Assembly: GCA_963678705.1 (NCBI GenBank) | Contig: OY783204.1 | Coordinates: 16,316,759 to 16,380,758, forward strand | Source: Panorpa germanica | Lineage: Eukaryota > Arthropoda > Insecta > Mecoptera > Panorpidae | DNA: 64,000 nucleotides | Reading direction: 5' to 3' | In this document: piece after piece, positions 1-11,519 of the stretch | Position numbering within the stretch: the stretch's first letter is position 1 | Layout: each line of letters starts with the position of its first letter | Position numbers and translations under genes: made by a program | Notes under the pieces: model-generated | What the model saw: only the letters and a program-made list of their open reading frames with translations | Database searches by the model: none | What the model was told of the DNA's origin: nothing

Positions 1-117
1 ATAAAACTAATTAATATTTAAATCTAAACTACTGTATGTAATGGAAGGTTATAATCGTCACTATAGGTTATAATCGATCATCAAGGTACTCCGATTTGAT
101 AACAGATCAATCGTGTC

Positions 118-260
118 AGGAATAATTAGGATTTACTAATTACAAATCATAAGCCGTTTATAATATTGGTACAATATTATTCATTAACAAATATAGGAAC
201 AACGCAAGAGTAGATGTAAGTCCATTGACTGTTATATAATAAATGTGTTGGAAGTGGTTA
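118..260 (+). repeat. Interspersed repeat family E, copy 1
   Basis: One of six copies of an AT-rich family, each opening with a form of 'aggaataattag' followed by 'acaaatcataagccgttta' and 'attaacaaatata'. Other copies are near 11.2-11.4 kb (minus), 36.6, 41.4, 45.3 and 46.4 kb (minus). The better copies open with TG and run about 300 bp, so a solo LTR or a non-autonomous element are both possible. No coding sequence is visible. Seen by direct comparison of copies; the class is inferred. Confidence 0.7.
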
Positions 261-414
261 TATCAGGCCTGTCGCATACTGCAAACGTATTTAAACGAAT
301 TTTTTGCCGAACGTATACGCGCTACTACGCGTTACCTATCCGAACCCTGTAAATGTAATGAGACCTTGCACACTGAAAACGATAAAGCCGTCCGAATATG
401 GGCGTCTCATATTT

Positions 415-592
415 TTTTTTATATATAATTTCTCGGGCTTCCTAGGCGTAACGTAACGTAACCTTTTATCGCCCCTAATATTGTTCTGCTTCTTCTTATA
501 CTTTATATCCAGACAACAAGAATGATCTATTCATGGCTACTGCTATTATAAATTTAGGTTTCTCAATCAAGCAGGCGGTGTTAACAGGAAGT
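415..592 (-). mobile_element. Short retroposon (SINE-like) family C, copy 1
   Basis: About 165 bp, read on the minus strand from 'ctgttaacaccgcc' to a T/A-rich tail next to 'ttctcgggcttcc'. Five copies occur (here, 10.48, 15.32, 32.06 and 40.03 kb), in both orientations, each with the A-rich tail on the same side of the body. That is the signature of a retroposed short element. I see no clear pol III A or B box, so the source RNA is unknown. Confidence 0.75.
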
Positions 593-599
593 GTCTGCA

Positions 600-2080
600 G
601 TACCGCCCTAAATAGCTCTCATACTGGAAGCGAATATAAGGGAATTTTAACCAAACGAATACATGGAAGGAAGCAAAAGAATACACTGGAAAAGGATGTG
701 AAAGAGAAAACCATACTTTTTCATAACAGTGGTGTATCGATAAAAATCAAAGTAAAATTTTGCCCTAATGAGAAATTATGTTAGTACAAAACAACTCCAA
801 TTGTACACAGTTGTACACAGTACACAAGTTTGGCGTAATGTTGTATCGGTACGTGGTATGTATGGATTGTGATACAACACATGCAAATAACACAAGAGTC
901 GGCTTGCTTTCAGAGTTATCACTGAAAAAAAATTATTTCGTATAATAAAACTATTCGAACTCGGTATTTTTCCCATTAAAAAGCTTGAGGGTTGGTACTG
1001 TCTAAAATAATATGGATTTGTCGATAGTGGCGCCATTTATATGTCACCCTACGAACTTATTGAGTCATGTTTTACTACAGCTTACATTTGAAGAAGATGT
1101 CCAGTTTGGTTTTACCTGATTTCCAAACACAGAGGACAGTGACACATCGCCTCACTTCTATAATAAGTTCTTTGTTAATTTTAATTATTACTTAATTAAC
1201 ATAAAAGTAACATTTATGTAGCACATACGTTTATACGTGTATGTATTCACTAGGTTCTGCTTGTGTTTGGGAATTAGGAAGTGAATCCGCTGTACAGCAA
1301 TAGAAATAGATCAAATATTTGGTATTCATTGATGCGTTAATAACCAGACCTCGGGGCTTAGCTGGTATCTTTTAATGATGTGGATCATTTCTAACATCTT
1401 TTGATGATGATTTTAGTAAATGTCATGATGTAATTAAAGATAAATATCACATTAACAAACAACATTATTTATTTTTATCTTTTCTGCAGATGTTAAATAT
1501 GTAAAGTATGTTTTAAAAATAGAATCTCAAATTGCATATGCCAAAAAATGTGAAACGTTTTTTTTAAAACCAATAAAGTTGTCGTTCAAATATCTTAAAA
1601 GAAGGAAAATATATGTGTAGCTTTCTCTTCAAATCAGATTTTATAAAAAACCATGGATTACAGCCAATTTAAAATATATGTGAAAGATAAGTTTGTTGGT
1701 TTATTTCTGTCCAACTTCTTTTAGCAGAGAAATATGAAAGATTAATTATTTGAAATGTATGAATGTTACTTACAGGAAAATATAAAAAAAGGGTAATATT
1801 TCTAACTTTCTCACAAAATTCTACCAATACATCTGCTAGTACGCGTTAATTTAGTTGAATACTGAACGTATAACGATATTCTAATTTCTTTTTGTAAGAA
1901 TGTAACTATACAATTATTTACATTATTTTTTATAAGCTTAGACATGAAGTATTGGGAATTATAATTATTTTATTTTGTAATAAATAACGTACATGATTTT
2001 ATTGATTAATCAAAAATCACTCTCTACTTATTCTTTAATTATAAGAAAGGCTTGTATTTTTCTACAAATTTATTAAAAAT
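600..2080. other. AT-rich stretch without a recognised feature
   Basis: No coding, RNA or repeat signal that I can support. The short open stretches here lack homology, codon bias or splice context. Confidence 0.5.
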
Positions 2081-2082
2081 AA

Positions 2083-2235
2083 AATCGATAAAAGATCGTT
2101 TTCTTTTTGGGTTAGTGAATTTTTTTTTAAATAACAACTCAAACAGAATCGAAAAATCGATTTTTGAGACTTCGATTCGAATCGATTAAAAATCGATCTT
2201 CTTTAAAAAGAATCGAAGAAAAGAATCACCATCCA
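2083..2235. repeat. Cluster of ATCGAT / GATTCGAATC palindromes
   Basis: Many overlapping copies of 'atcgat', 'aatcga' and 'gattcgaatc' occur within about 150 bp, in both directions. Clustered short subterminal motifs of this sort are common near the ends of hAT-type elements, but no terminal repeats or transposase are visible, so the class is open. Confidence 0.4.
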
Positions 2236-2239
2236 TACT

Positions 2240-2960
2240 GTACAGATTCAGAATATGACTAAATACATAAAACACAAGTTTTAATCGAGTCAATCTAGTA
2301 ATTTATCTATGGTATTTCCAGAACTATGGTATACCTAGTGAGAAAAATGTCTTGTGGTGCAAGGTCCGTACTTGCTATCTTGCCACACGCTAATTTCAAG
2401 GTTTATTTTATTCTTAAATTGTCTTGCAATGGATTTTAACACTTGCTAACTTACTACTACCTAATATCAAGGTTTTTTTCTACATGGGTATTCAAAAAAG
2501 GATAGCTCATGTATATAACCTAACTAAATGTTAATTTATTGAGCATTCTGTTTTTAGATTTGGCGGGGGTGCGTTTTATAATACAATTCATAAATAATTC
2601 ACATTCTAATTATGAAGAAATTCTCACACAAAGACAACAAAACTATTTACAATTACTAATTATTACAAAATAATGTAAATTACTGACGCATGGCGCATGA
2701 TTCAAAAGTTCAAAATTACATTTAAGGTTAAAACCTTAAATTAAAACTAAAAACAGTAAGTGGGGATTAGGCCTAAATGTAAATATATTGTTAATTTAAG
2801 GTTTGCAGGTGGAATTTAAAGGAAATATGAATCCTAATAAAAATAGCACGTATTATGGCATCGGGACAAACCAACCGTTATTAGAAAAGGTTTATAATAT
2901 TTGGTTACTAATCGTTGTTATTTTTAAGTAGAGGAAATTTCCTAAAATATGGTACATATG
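2240..2960. other. AT-rich stretch, mostly featureless
   Basis: Nothing coding. A diverged end of MITE family D ('cagtaagtggggatta') sits near 2752-2770. Confidence 0.4.
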
Positions 2961-2969
2961 GCATGGTAT

Positions 2970-3491
2970 CATTCCCACTCACTGCTTTAATATAATTTTG
3001 TATTTTATATTTAATTTAAATTGTTTAGCATATGGCAATACGCGTAGTCATTCACAGTACCATTTTTAATTTAATTTATTTTTTAAGTTTTTTTAGTTTC
3101 TTTAGAACCTTACAAGGTCCAATGTTTTAAATTATAAATACTAAATTAAGAAAAACTGTTTTATATTATAACCTCCAAAATGTGACAATCTGTCAAAATG
3201 CAGTAGGATTTACTTTTAAAAGAAGTTTAATGTTTGTTTTTGAAAAATATACAAGTGAAAACAATTTCTATTACTAATTGTTATTAAAAATAGCAATTTT
3301 CATTATTTCACATACAATTTTGTCGAACTGTCAAAATTTATATTACTAACGATGCATACGGACCAACTAAATTAACTAAACTTAAATTAAAACACAAATG
3401 TGAAAAGGAATGCTTAAACTAGAACCTGAAATCTAGATTACAATATTAAATAAAAACAGTAAATTAAATATCAAAACAGTGAGTGGGAATG
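2970..3491. mobile_element. MITE family D, copy 1
   Basis: About 520 bp bounded by inverted ends 'cattcccactcactg' and 'cagtgagtgggaatg'. The interior is noncoding and AT-rich and matches, in inverse orientation, a second copy at 62,555-63,088, including 'caatacgcgtagtcattcac' and the stretch around 'cagattgt..cattttgg'. A lone end is present at 5161-5176. Non-autonomous DNA transposon; the parent superfamily is not identifiable because the target duplication is unclear. Confidence 0.8.
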
Positions 3492-3499
3492 AGGCTTTA

Positions 3500-4235
3500 G
3501 AGTCTGTACGTACTTTGTGTAGCTATTGAATATTGCGACAATATTAATAAACGTTTTGTTGAACGTAATTTGTTTCATTTCCTAGTAATAACAGCATTGG
3601 GTAGTATACTGCAGTATACGGCTTGAGATAAATAGTGCTTGCAGTATGAACTTAAGCTATTTTATATTCTACATAAACGAGCAATTCAATTTATTTTATT
3701 AATTATATTAAACATAAATAATATTATAAACAATCGCACTATAAGTTAACTAAAATATTTTCAATTGCATAGATGCTCATAGCTTGAGAATCTCTGGTGT
3801 TGTAGATTACAGGTCATTCACATTTGAAACACATAACAATATTCGGGTCCACATAGCACCATAGCACATAGCACGCTGCGGTACTGCGGTTCTGTGGTTT
3901 TAAATCTCAATCAATAGGTTAGATGTGAAATGCAAAACGTCAAACTGACAGAAGAGAAGAGAGTGACCAAATTCCGCGAATTCCAAACTCAAACAGAGAT
4001 ACCTAATGTTATGTTTAGTAGGTTTAGATGGCATAAGATACCATCTATATAAATAATATTCTCATTTCAGCAAAATACAATACGATTAAATTCTTTATAT
4101 TGTTATTGTTTTGAAAATTATCAGTTTATCTAACAAAATAAAAGTTACTTTGATGCCAATGAACTGTTCGGTGTGTTCGGGTTTGAATCTTGGATCAATG
4201 TAATGTATTTTAAATTTGGTTTTTGACAATGAGCT
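3500..4235. other. AT-rich stretch without a recognised feature
   Basis: No coding or repeat signal supported. Confidence 0.4.
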
Positions 4236-4239
4236 TGAG

Positions 4240-4345
4240 TACTCACTTTTTAGGGGTCGATTTTTCAATTGTTGATTGAAATTGATGTTAATAAATGTAT
4301 ATTAGCATTTTTATTTTAATGAGTATCTAAATTTTATAGCAAATA
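4240..4345. repeat. Repeat family J, copy 1
   Basis: Shares 'ggtcgatttttcaattgttg' and the following 80 or so bases with 59,925-60,035. Noncoding, two copies in the window. Confidence 0.6.
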
Positions 4346-4465
4346 AGAATTCGAATTGTAGTTTTAGCGCTACAGACGTCGGCCATATTTATGACGTAAC
4401 TTGTCTGTACTATTAAGGGTAGGTCAGTAGACTTTTTCTAAGGATAAGAGTTCTGTCTTAAATAT

Positions 4466-4503
4466 GCTATCTCTTTTACGCTCTGTTGTGTAAAAGAGAT
4501 AGC
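4466..4503. other. Perfect 14-bp hairpin with 10-nt loop
   Basis: Arms 'gctatctcttttac' (4466-4479) and 'gtaaaagagatagc' (4490-4503) are exact reverse complements around the loop 'gctctgttgt'. One arm resembles the 'ccatctcttttatacaacag' motif of repeat family I at 53.06 kb, so this may be the remains of that family folded back on itself. Confidence 0.8.
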
Positions 4504-4799
4504 AACTTAGCGGACATGATGTCACATATCTTGGAATGTTTTATAACGTTGAATTCCTTTAATAATTAAAGGGGGAAAATGACTTTTTTAATGGTTAATA
4601 TCTCCTAACATATAAGGAGTTATTAAAAAATAATTGGACGGGTATATGGAATAATTCAGATAAAGGAAGAAAATTTTTCAGTTTACAGCCTTCGGTGTGC
4701 GGACGTCGTTGGTGGTGGAAAGCCCAAGGTCCGAGAAGAGTGTTGTCGCTTATCTCGAGACTGAGGGTAGACCATAAAGGGGCATTGGCACATCTTTAA

Positions 4800-5155
4800 A
4801 AAAATCACTTGGTAGAAGAAGATAGCATTGTTATGTTCAATTGTGTAGAAGGGGTAGCAGATCCAGAATATTTGATCTTCCAATGTACAGAAACGGAGGC
4901 CTGCAGAAATATTTTGTACAGAGTTTTGGTAAAAAATGAAGTGGTGTTGCCAACGAGTATGCAGGAACTACTAAAATATCTGAGGTGGCCAGTGTGCTTA
5001 GTGATAGACAGGATATGCCATAAAGCGGGTTTAAAAGTTTAGTTGTAATAATAAATGAAATGTAAATATGTAAAATGTAAATAAAATGAAGTAAGAAGGG
5101 CGAAAAAAGAACAATGGCCCTAAGAAGCCCGTGAAGTAATATTAAAAAAAAATAA
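4800..5155 (+). pseudogene. 3' end of a non-LTR retrotransposon (RT C-terminal tail)
   Basis: An open stretch ending in TAG at about 5042 reads '..MFNCVEGVADPEYLIFQC..' . This is the degenerate C-terminal zinc-knuckle pattern (C..C..H..C) of R1/jockey-type LINE second ORFs, with the histidine replaced by Y. It is followed by a short AT-rich 3' UTR with 'ggccctaagaagcccgtgaa' and an A-rich tail near 5145. It is 5' truncated: the fingers, palm and endonuclease are absent. The family call rests on motif pattern only. Confidence 0.55.
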
Positions 5156-5159
5156 TTAA

Positions 5160-6350
5160 ACAGTGAGTGGGAATGATTAAATCATTAAAAGTGATGCACA
5201 ACATATTTGGAATCAGCGCACCAAATTATTGAGTTTTGCGCCAATTGCGTATTTCTCGACTATATAGATTATTCGTAATGTATCAATAATTTGGACATAT
5301 TGAAACGTACCTTACATGTAAATTTAATAAATAATTCAAATAACTAATGATGATTTAATACGGCTGAATGATTTGATGACCTGCCTGTCTGTATGTCTGT
5401 TTGCTTAATGGCGTATCGTGTAAGTCATAAACTTTTAAATGATGACTGATCTTGTACACTTTCTACGTTAATGATGAATTGAGCACCTGTTGCAAGGAGC
5501 GGACCGGCACGTAACAAGATAAGAGAGATGGATGAGATGACTGTAGTTACTGAATCTTCTGTTGTCAAATAGCGAACGGTACATTAACCAGACGACCTTA
5601 GAGACGCATCTTTGTGCGTACAGTATCATATTAGGGTTCCATCTTGTATTTTAAATGTTAGTTTTTTAGGTTAGGAACAGTTATGTTGGATTATGGATAA
5701 TACACGAGTTCTTATTAAACTATTTGTAGAGGAGGTTCATCAATTTACGTGTTCAGATAACGGCGATATCTGTTGGACGTTTTATGAACCTTAAAATGTT
5801 CACAGAGCATAGGAAAACTATCAATTTGTCAGATATTATTCAATCGATTTATTCATTAATGGTGTTGAAGCATCACATATATGGTGTGTTGTAGATTTCA
5901 GTTTCAATCAACAAAGAAGTAGTTGATTGAAAACTGATTGAGAACTGTTAATTTTTTGGTTGGTTTCCATTTTATTTCTTACTCAAGTAAACATCTTACC
6001 CCATTTTCAGACTTAGTCATCTGTGGTTTTTTTTTTTTTTCAAATCTAAGGCGAAAATGTCATCAAATGAGCAAGTCAAGTGGAAGTGCATTGATTTATG
6101 GATGACACAATATACAAATACAATAAAATACTTATCAACCAACACCGTCCTTGTTCGATATTAGAATATAATGTTAATTTAGATGTTGCAAAGATCTTGA
6201 TGAGGCTTGTAAATAAGGCGCTAAAAGGAAATATAATCAATCATGACTGCTTCACGACGACTAGAAAAACCTTGTAGAGTTCTAAAAAAAACTTAATATA
6301 GATGAACAGTTTTCTTGAATTGACATATGAGTATACATGGACGATAGCAT
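5160..6350. other. AT-rich stretch with a lone MITE D end
   Basis: 'cagtgagtgggaatga' at 5161-5176 is a solitary MITE D terminus. The rest shows no supported feature. Confidence 0.4.
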
Positions 6351-6359
6351 AAACCTTTC

Positions 6360-6750
6360 CAACAGACACTGTGCAATAAGAAATACAACAGAATCAGGAA
6401 GAGAGATTTACCAGCATATATAAAGGAAGAAAACAGAAGACATAAAAAAATTAAACGATATTTAGAATGGGTAATGAGAAGAAGAAATAGGTATTAAAGA
6501 AGAAGAAGTCTGCAGAATGTGTAGTGAGTAGTAATTTAAGATATAGTATAAAGAAGGTGGAGGAATTGTTGAGAGGACGCAGGGAAGGAAGAAGGTGAAT
6601 GGCAGAGCAACAATGATGAAGGAAAGAGAAAAAAAAGAAGGAAGAGGAATGAGAAAAAGGAGTGGAGGGGATAGAAAGAGGTAATACGACAAGAAGAATG
6701 AAGAGGAACAAATAGAGAATAAGGATACGAGGATAATTTGAGATTTCAGT
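6360..6750 (+). pseudogene. Decayed LINE 3' region (family X, copy 1)
   Basis: A purine-rich plus-strand stretch resembling the better preserved copy at 26.46-26.98 kb: a 'tgcagaatgtgtagtg' stretch parallels 'tgtagaatgtgtggag' in that copy's CRMCG knuckle. The frame is broken many times. Long open frames on the other strand here are low-complexity S/L/F/P artefacts of the purine bias. Confidence 0.45.
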
Positions 6751-6879
6751 GACTGTTTCTTTTTTGAAAAGCACTTTATTTCCCAATAAACATATTTTTC
6801 GGCAAAAAGTGTTTTGTTTATTAACATAGTCTCCTTTAAGCTAAATATTCATTCACTATTAAGGCATTCAAAATACGCG

Positions 6880-7510
6880 TTTTTTTTTTAATTTATTTAT
6901 ATTAGTGTACAGCATATTAAGTTTATTGTGTAAAAATTTGAAGTCGATTGGAGTAAAGAGTTTTAAGTCTTAATCTCTCTCGACTGCTTTCGTGTTACTT
7001 AGAAACTTTTAAATTAGCTTTTTCAGAGCTGGTGCCCTCTCTAGCTCAAAATCTACTAGATCGATTTTTTTGAAATATTGCACACCTTTTCTTTACATAA
7101 ATGCCGAGATAACGCTGTCCAATTTTTTTTAAATTTTTTAATTTAAACGTATTTTAAAATAACAAAGTTTCTGATTATTTTCATAAAAAATGGTATTTTG
7201 ACTTTTAAGTGCTGTAAAAAATTGAAAAACCAATAAAACTCGACAGCGTTACCTGCAGAAACTAATCAACTAATGAAATTATTTTGGTTATTTTATTTCA
7301 GATAATCCAGTTCTGAGTTACTTTGTTACTTTTAATTATGAGTTAAATGTTACTTTTTTTGTGACGTCTGCGGAGATTCGCTATTTATTCATGAAAATTC
7401 TTCAAATGTCATTTTATCATGTAGTAATTATAGAAATAATTATATATTACTTTGTCGTCAAAAGACATTATCGAAAATATGCCTCTTTTTTATCGTTTTG
7501 ACCTTACTCC
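6880..7510. repeat. Repeat family B, uninterrupted copy
   Basis: About 630 bp, sharing 'ttaagtttattgtg', 'cacctt/ctc..tttacataaatgcc', 'aacaaagtttctgatt' and 'cttttaagtgctgtaaaaaa' in order with 57,640-59,235. In this copy the sequence runs through 'gcatattaag' without a break. The other copy carries a mariner element exactly there. Noncoding. Confidence 0.75.
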
Positions 7511-7514
7511 CCTC

Positions 7515-7700
7515 TTTATTAGATTCAAACATCTTGCCGCCCAGCCATTCCTTCAGGTTTGGAAACTGAAAATAGATGGGGTAGCAGTTCGTAGCCCAAA
7601 TTATGGATTTTTGGCATGGTGACGACACATTCAATCGTGATCGCGGCATCCATCACGCGGATTGGTGTTTTAAATGACGCAGCTTGCTCAAAATTTGACA
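7515..7700 (-). pseudogene. Mariner transposase C-terminal relic
   Basis: Minus-strand translation gives 'KIHNLGYELLPH' and, after a frame change, 'QFPNLKEWLGGKMFESN'. These match the canonical mariner pattern around the third catalytic Asp. The intervening segment that would hold the proline-rich motif and the catalytic Asp is missing, so the copy is dead. It is of a different mariner subfamily from the element at 57.7 kb and abuts repeat B. Family call from motif knowledge. Confidence 0.65.
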
Positions 7701-7744
7701 GTAGTCTATTAATAGATTGCAGTTGACGGAAATTGCGCGGAAAA

Positions 7745-8470
7745 TTCAATAAGTTACTCTTCTTCTTTATTATAGCAAATAATTCAGATTAGACATCATA
7801 CAAAAAGGTTAATAAAATAACAAACTTCCACATTTCTTTATAATTTATACAATTTTTTTAACTTGATATTTAAAACGTTAGCTCACTGCAAATATTGATT
7901 TTAATTCCACTTTTACATATGCACGGAGCACGGACACATTTGCAAGCGAGTAGAATATGCACATGTGTGTGTATGTGTTGGTAATAATATTTAATTTCAG
8001 AGGTCGTTGCACTCCATGCGTCATTTAATATTATTACAATAATTAGAACAATAGTAATGTCATGTCATACATGCATAGAGTACTCGTACCAGGCTACCAG
8101 TGAACGTACATGCATCTGCATCTGTATCTACGAGTATGTGAAACAATACGTGCGAATATATGCAAATGTGTGACAGACATTCTCTTTTGGCTTTTGACAT
8201 GTGTGTTGCTCAATAATTATTAGCACTGTCTAAATTATCGCTAATTTTTATTATGGAAAATATTAGTAGCAGTTAAATATTATTTAAGTTTGTTTATTAT
8301 TTAATGGTAATATTTATTATCAATTAATAATTTCCTGACCTCACTGTTTTGTGCAAATAGATTGTCTGGTTGTATCTTGAATTGAAACTGGAAAAGATTT
8401 GTTGAGCTCTGTGGCGGCTGCTAGCTACGCGAACTTATTGAGATTTTACACTACACTCCAGCTGATTTTA
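7745..8470. other. AT-rich stretch without a recognised feature
   Basis: No coding or repeat signal supported. Confidence 0.4.
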
Positions 8471-8477
8471 TGTCCAC

Positions 8478-9232
8478 TAGAGCTTCACATGAGCATGCCA
8501 CTTTTCTCGCCTCGTGTTTCGTAAACCAAGACGATACAACACGAGAAAACTATTGGGACAATACCGAGACCACATACGGCGAGACCCGAGAGTCTCGTTG
8601 ACGTTATTTAAAAAAAAATAGAGAGAAATAAACTAACAGCAACATAAACGTTCTACCTTATTTTATTACAAAAAAGGTTAGGTCGTAAATTTACGAAATA
8701 TAAAATCTGGTAAACAAACATCTGTTAAATATTTTATTTTATAATTTTGTCTTTTACAACACAAATGTTTTAAGGGAAAATAAATGTGAATATAAATTAT
8801 TTACAATGCAATTGTTTGAAGACATTTTATCGCAAAAATGTCGTTGAGTGTAGGTGTTAGTAGTGTCAACCTGACAAAAAGGCCGAGATTTGATGAAAGT
8901 GATGATTCCTTAAGTGAAATTGAACCAGTTGATCAACTGTGTATAAAAAAAAAATTTCAAAGTTAAACTTTTTTTTAAATTTGATACAATTAATGGTGAG
9001 AAAAAAGCGATATGTTTAGTGTGTGAAAAATTTAGAATAAAAAAAATAATTAGCCAAAATAATATAATGAAATACTTTATTTAGGACTATCTTAAGAGCA
9101 ATCTCACATTAACGAGATGTGACAAAACGAGACAAGACCGAGACTAAAACGATACCTATTTTTTTCTAAACTAACGAGAACGAGGCGAGATTTTTTAAAC
9201 TCTCGCCTTATCTCGTCTCGTGCGAAGCCCTG
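8478..9232 (+). mobile_element. Internally deleted hAT-type element with BED-finger fragment
   Basis: The right end reads, on the minus strand, 'cagggcttcgcacgagacga', a typical hAT terminus. The left end 'tagagcttcacatgagc' is its diverged partner. Subterminal 'gagac' / 'cgagac' repeats lie inside both ends. Between them an ATG at 8839 opens a 43-codon frame ending in stop. A frame just downstream reads 'FDTINGEKKAICLVCE', the start of a BED zinc finger (C-x2-C). The rest of the transposase is deleted. I could not find a matching 8-bp target duplication, so the copy is old or a boundary is slightly off. Confidence 0.65.
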
Positions 9233-9234
9233 GG

Positions 9235-9600
9235 CCTTTAAGAAAACCTATTATTTGGAATGAATAAAAAACTTTTAGCGCTTTATTTATCAACAACTAT
9301 GTTGAAAAAGTCACTGAATTATAAACCTACTCTCGGACTATAACTTTTTTCTTCAACTTTTTGTAACTTACTGATTTATTTTCAGTTCTTTTGCAATTTA
9401 AACCTACACATACAACCATACTTTTACATTTCACTCACTCATTACAACAAAAATGAAAATAAAAATTAAATCAATACCTTAAAATATGTTAAATGTTGTA
9501 ACAGTGGTGACGAGGCGTAATATTCTAATATGTCGTTTCTAAATTCCATACTAATTAGAATCTATATTCTAAACAAACCCAAAAAAATCTGTTTATAAAT
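9235..9600. other. AT-rich stretch without a recognised feature
   Basis: No coding or repeat signal supported. Confidence 0.4.
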
Positions 9601-9609
9601 ATAATACCC

Positions 9610-9930
9610 AAGGTCACGGCGAACGGCGTATAGCGTACTGCCTACCCCTGCCCCACTGCACACCCGCTTTACGAGACGTGCGTAATTTGTAGCAGCGAGT
9701 ACGTCTTGGCCCTGCGTGCGCCCTACACCCATACACCCATAGGGCGCAAGGAGCAAGGTAACAACAAGAGTGCATAGCGCCGCGCCGGCACGTGAGTCGC
9801 GGGGGGATCCCGTGAGACAGCCGCTGAGGAGGGGTGGAAGGGCGGGTAACGAAGGGTTCAGTCTGCCGCTGTGACCTGGCATGACCTCAGCGTGCTACGT
9901 CATGGGGGTGGGGTGGGTTTTTACTTGAAA
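9610..9930. promoter_or_regulatory. GC-rich, CpG-containing block (possible promoter)
   Basis: In strongly AT-rich surroundings this 300 bp stretch is GC-rich with many CpGs ('cgccgcgccggcacgtga', 'ggggtggggtggg') and a half CRE 'tacgtca' near 9897. A TATA-like 'tattatatttataaac' lies just past its low-coordinate edge on the minus strand. The 106-residue minus-strand open frame through it has no recognisable domain and is probably a GC-bias artefact. It could be a host promoter island or an unrecognised GC-rich repeat. Confidence 0.3.
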
Positions 9931-10479
9931 ACTAAAGCAGGAGTAGAATTCAGAAGTTGGAAAAGTGTTTGTGCAAAAAGTTTATTCAGTATTTTAGTTA
10001 TTGTTTGAAATTCTATTCTTTTTAGAAGTTTTATACAAGTGAACCGGAAGTGGATTTATATATAGTCTTGAAAAATTAATGTATAAACTCATAAATAGAT
10101 AAAACAAATAAAGTTGCTAAACAAGAAAATCACTTTTCTTACGATCATCTTGAAAAGTTTAATATATAAATTTATTAATGCCCTTTATATGTAGAAAAAT
10201 TTTCAATACTTCTTGCGGAACTAAATTTTTAGATTTTGACTCTTTTTACATACGAACACCTACATCGATCTATGTTGAGACGGATATTTTGTGATATAAC
10301 AATTGTAATTTTCTTATAATTGCTTTAAAAATCTTAGAATCATTAATTGATTTGACAAATATTATACTGTAATGAAAATTACAGCAAGCGAATTATTGCA
10401 CTAATCGAACAAAGTTGTATGAAAAATAGTTTATTTTATAATTCCATTTCCAACTTTATAGTTTTGTGCAGACGCTTCC

Positions 10480-10645
10480 TGTTAACACCGCCCTTTTGTT
10501 GAGAAACCTAAATTTATAACAGCAGTAGCCATAAGTAGAACTTGCTGTCGGGATATAAATTATAAGAAAAAGCAGAACATTTTTAGGGACGATAAAAGGC
10601 AACGTGCCCAGGAAGTCCGAGAAATAATATATATAAAAAAAAATT
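10480..10645 (+). mobile_element. SINE-like family C, copy 2
   Basis: Runs from 'ctgttaacaccgccc' to an A-rich tail 'atatataaaaaaaa', with the conserved 'cgataaaaggc' and 'gtccgagaaa' near the 3' end. Confidence 0.75.
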
Positions 10646-10984
10646 TGTTTTGCGCATTCCTTTTTATTTAACTTTTTATTATGTTGGCGGCTTTTCTGAT
10701 GTCGTTGCGTCATTTTTATGAATTACACCACTGCCTAAAAAATGTATGATTATGTGAGCACATAAGCAATGGGATACTAATCGAACGCACAAAATATAGC
10801 GTTAATCCGGAGATCGAATCCGACGACATTGCAGTCTTATACTCTTGTCGAATGAACACAGACACTGCATATTTATTTTTGGGAAGCAACCCAAAATGTT
10901 TCTAGTAATTAGGATACATTCTTAAAGCAGTAAAATTCCGTTACTCTCGGAGATAATACAGCAATATGCATGATGCCTGCAGTT

Positions 10985-11128
10985 TCATTCGTGCATTGTG
11001 TTTTCTCTCACTCGGATACACATGCGATCTCTCACTAACAACACAGTTCCATTCTCATTCGATTCGGGCAGATTTGGGAATAAGGTTTGCAATCAGTCGC
11101 CTCATGTGCGGACGCCCTTAATGTTAGC
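10985..11128 (-). mobile_element. MITE family F, partial copy
   Basis: Matches the right arm of the foldback element at 41.71-42.18 kb ('gtgttttctctcactcgg', 'ctcactaacaacacagttcc', 'ttccattctcattcga') and ends in 'gtgcggacgccctta', the family terminus. The other arm is missing. Confidence 0.65.
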
Positions 11129-11194
11129 GATATTGCACTCTTATCTTAACATAAACAACTCTGGAATGCACATTGGTCTGCTCTGCCTGACAGA

Positions 11195-11405
11195 GTGACG
11201 TAACCTGAAACTTGGAAAGGGTGAGACCTTTGCATCTGGTCCAATACACTGCGAGACGATATTATTAATATAACAGTCATTGAGTCCTACAGTTCTTTGC
11301 ATTCTAAACAGTTCTTATATTTGTTAACAAATACTATTGTACCAATATTATGTAAATATGATTAGTAATTAATAAATCCTAATTATTCCTGGCACTAATA
11401 AATAA
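11195..11405 (-). repeat. Interspersed repeat family E, copy 2
   Basis: Reverse complement of the family, ending 'cctaattattcctggcac'. Upstream 'cctttgcatctggtcc' matches the 'ggaccagatgcaaag' part of other copies. Confidence 0.7.
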
Positions 11406-11519
11406 ATAAAATCTTTACTAAAAATAAATGCAAAAAGTTAAAATGAATTAATTGCATATTCTTACGTGTACCATACATGTATCATTATCATATAGTAATT
11501 TTAAATAATTCAAACTCAA

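Noticed and set aside
6451-6827. Two overlapping minus-strand frames of 111 and 121 residues, rich in S, L, F and P
   Set aside because: Antisense of a purine-rich LINE relic; low complexity, no domains. The same artefact appears at 61,316-61,940 and 26,499-26,988.
9562-9882. 106-residue minus-strand frame in the GC-rich block
   Set aside because: GC-rich DNA lacks stops by chance. No recognisable domain, and the end runs into AT-rich sequence with unlike composition.
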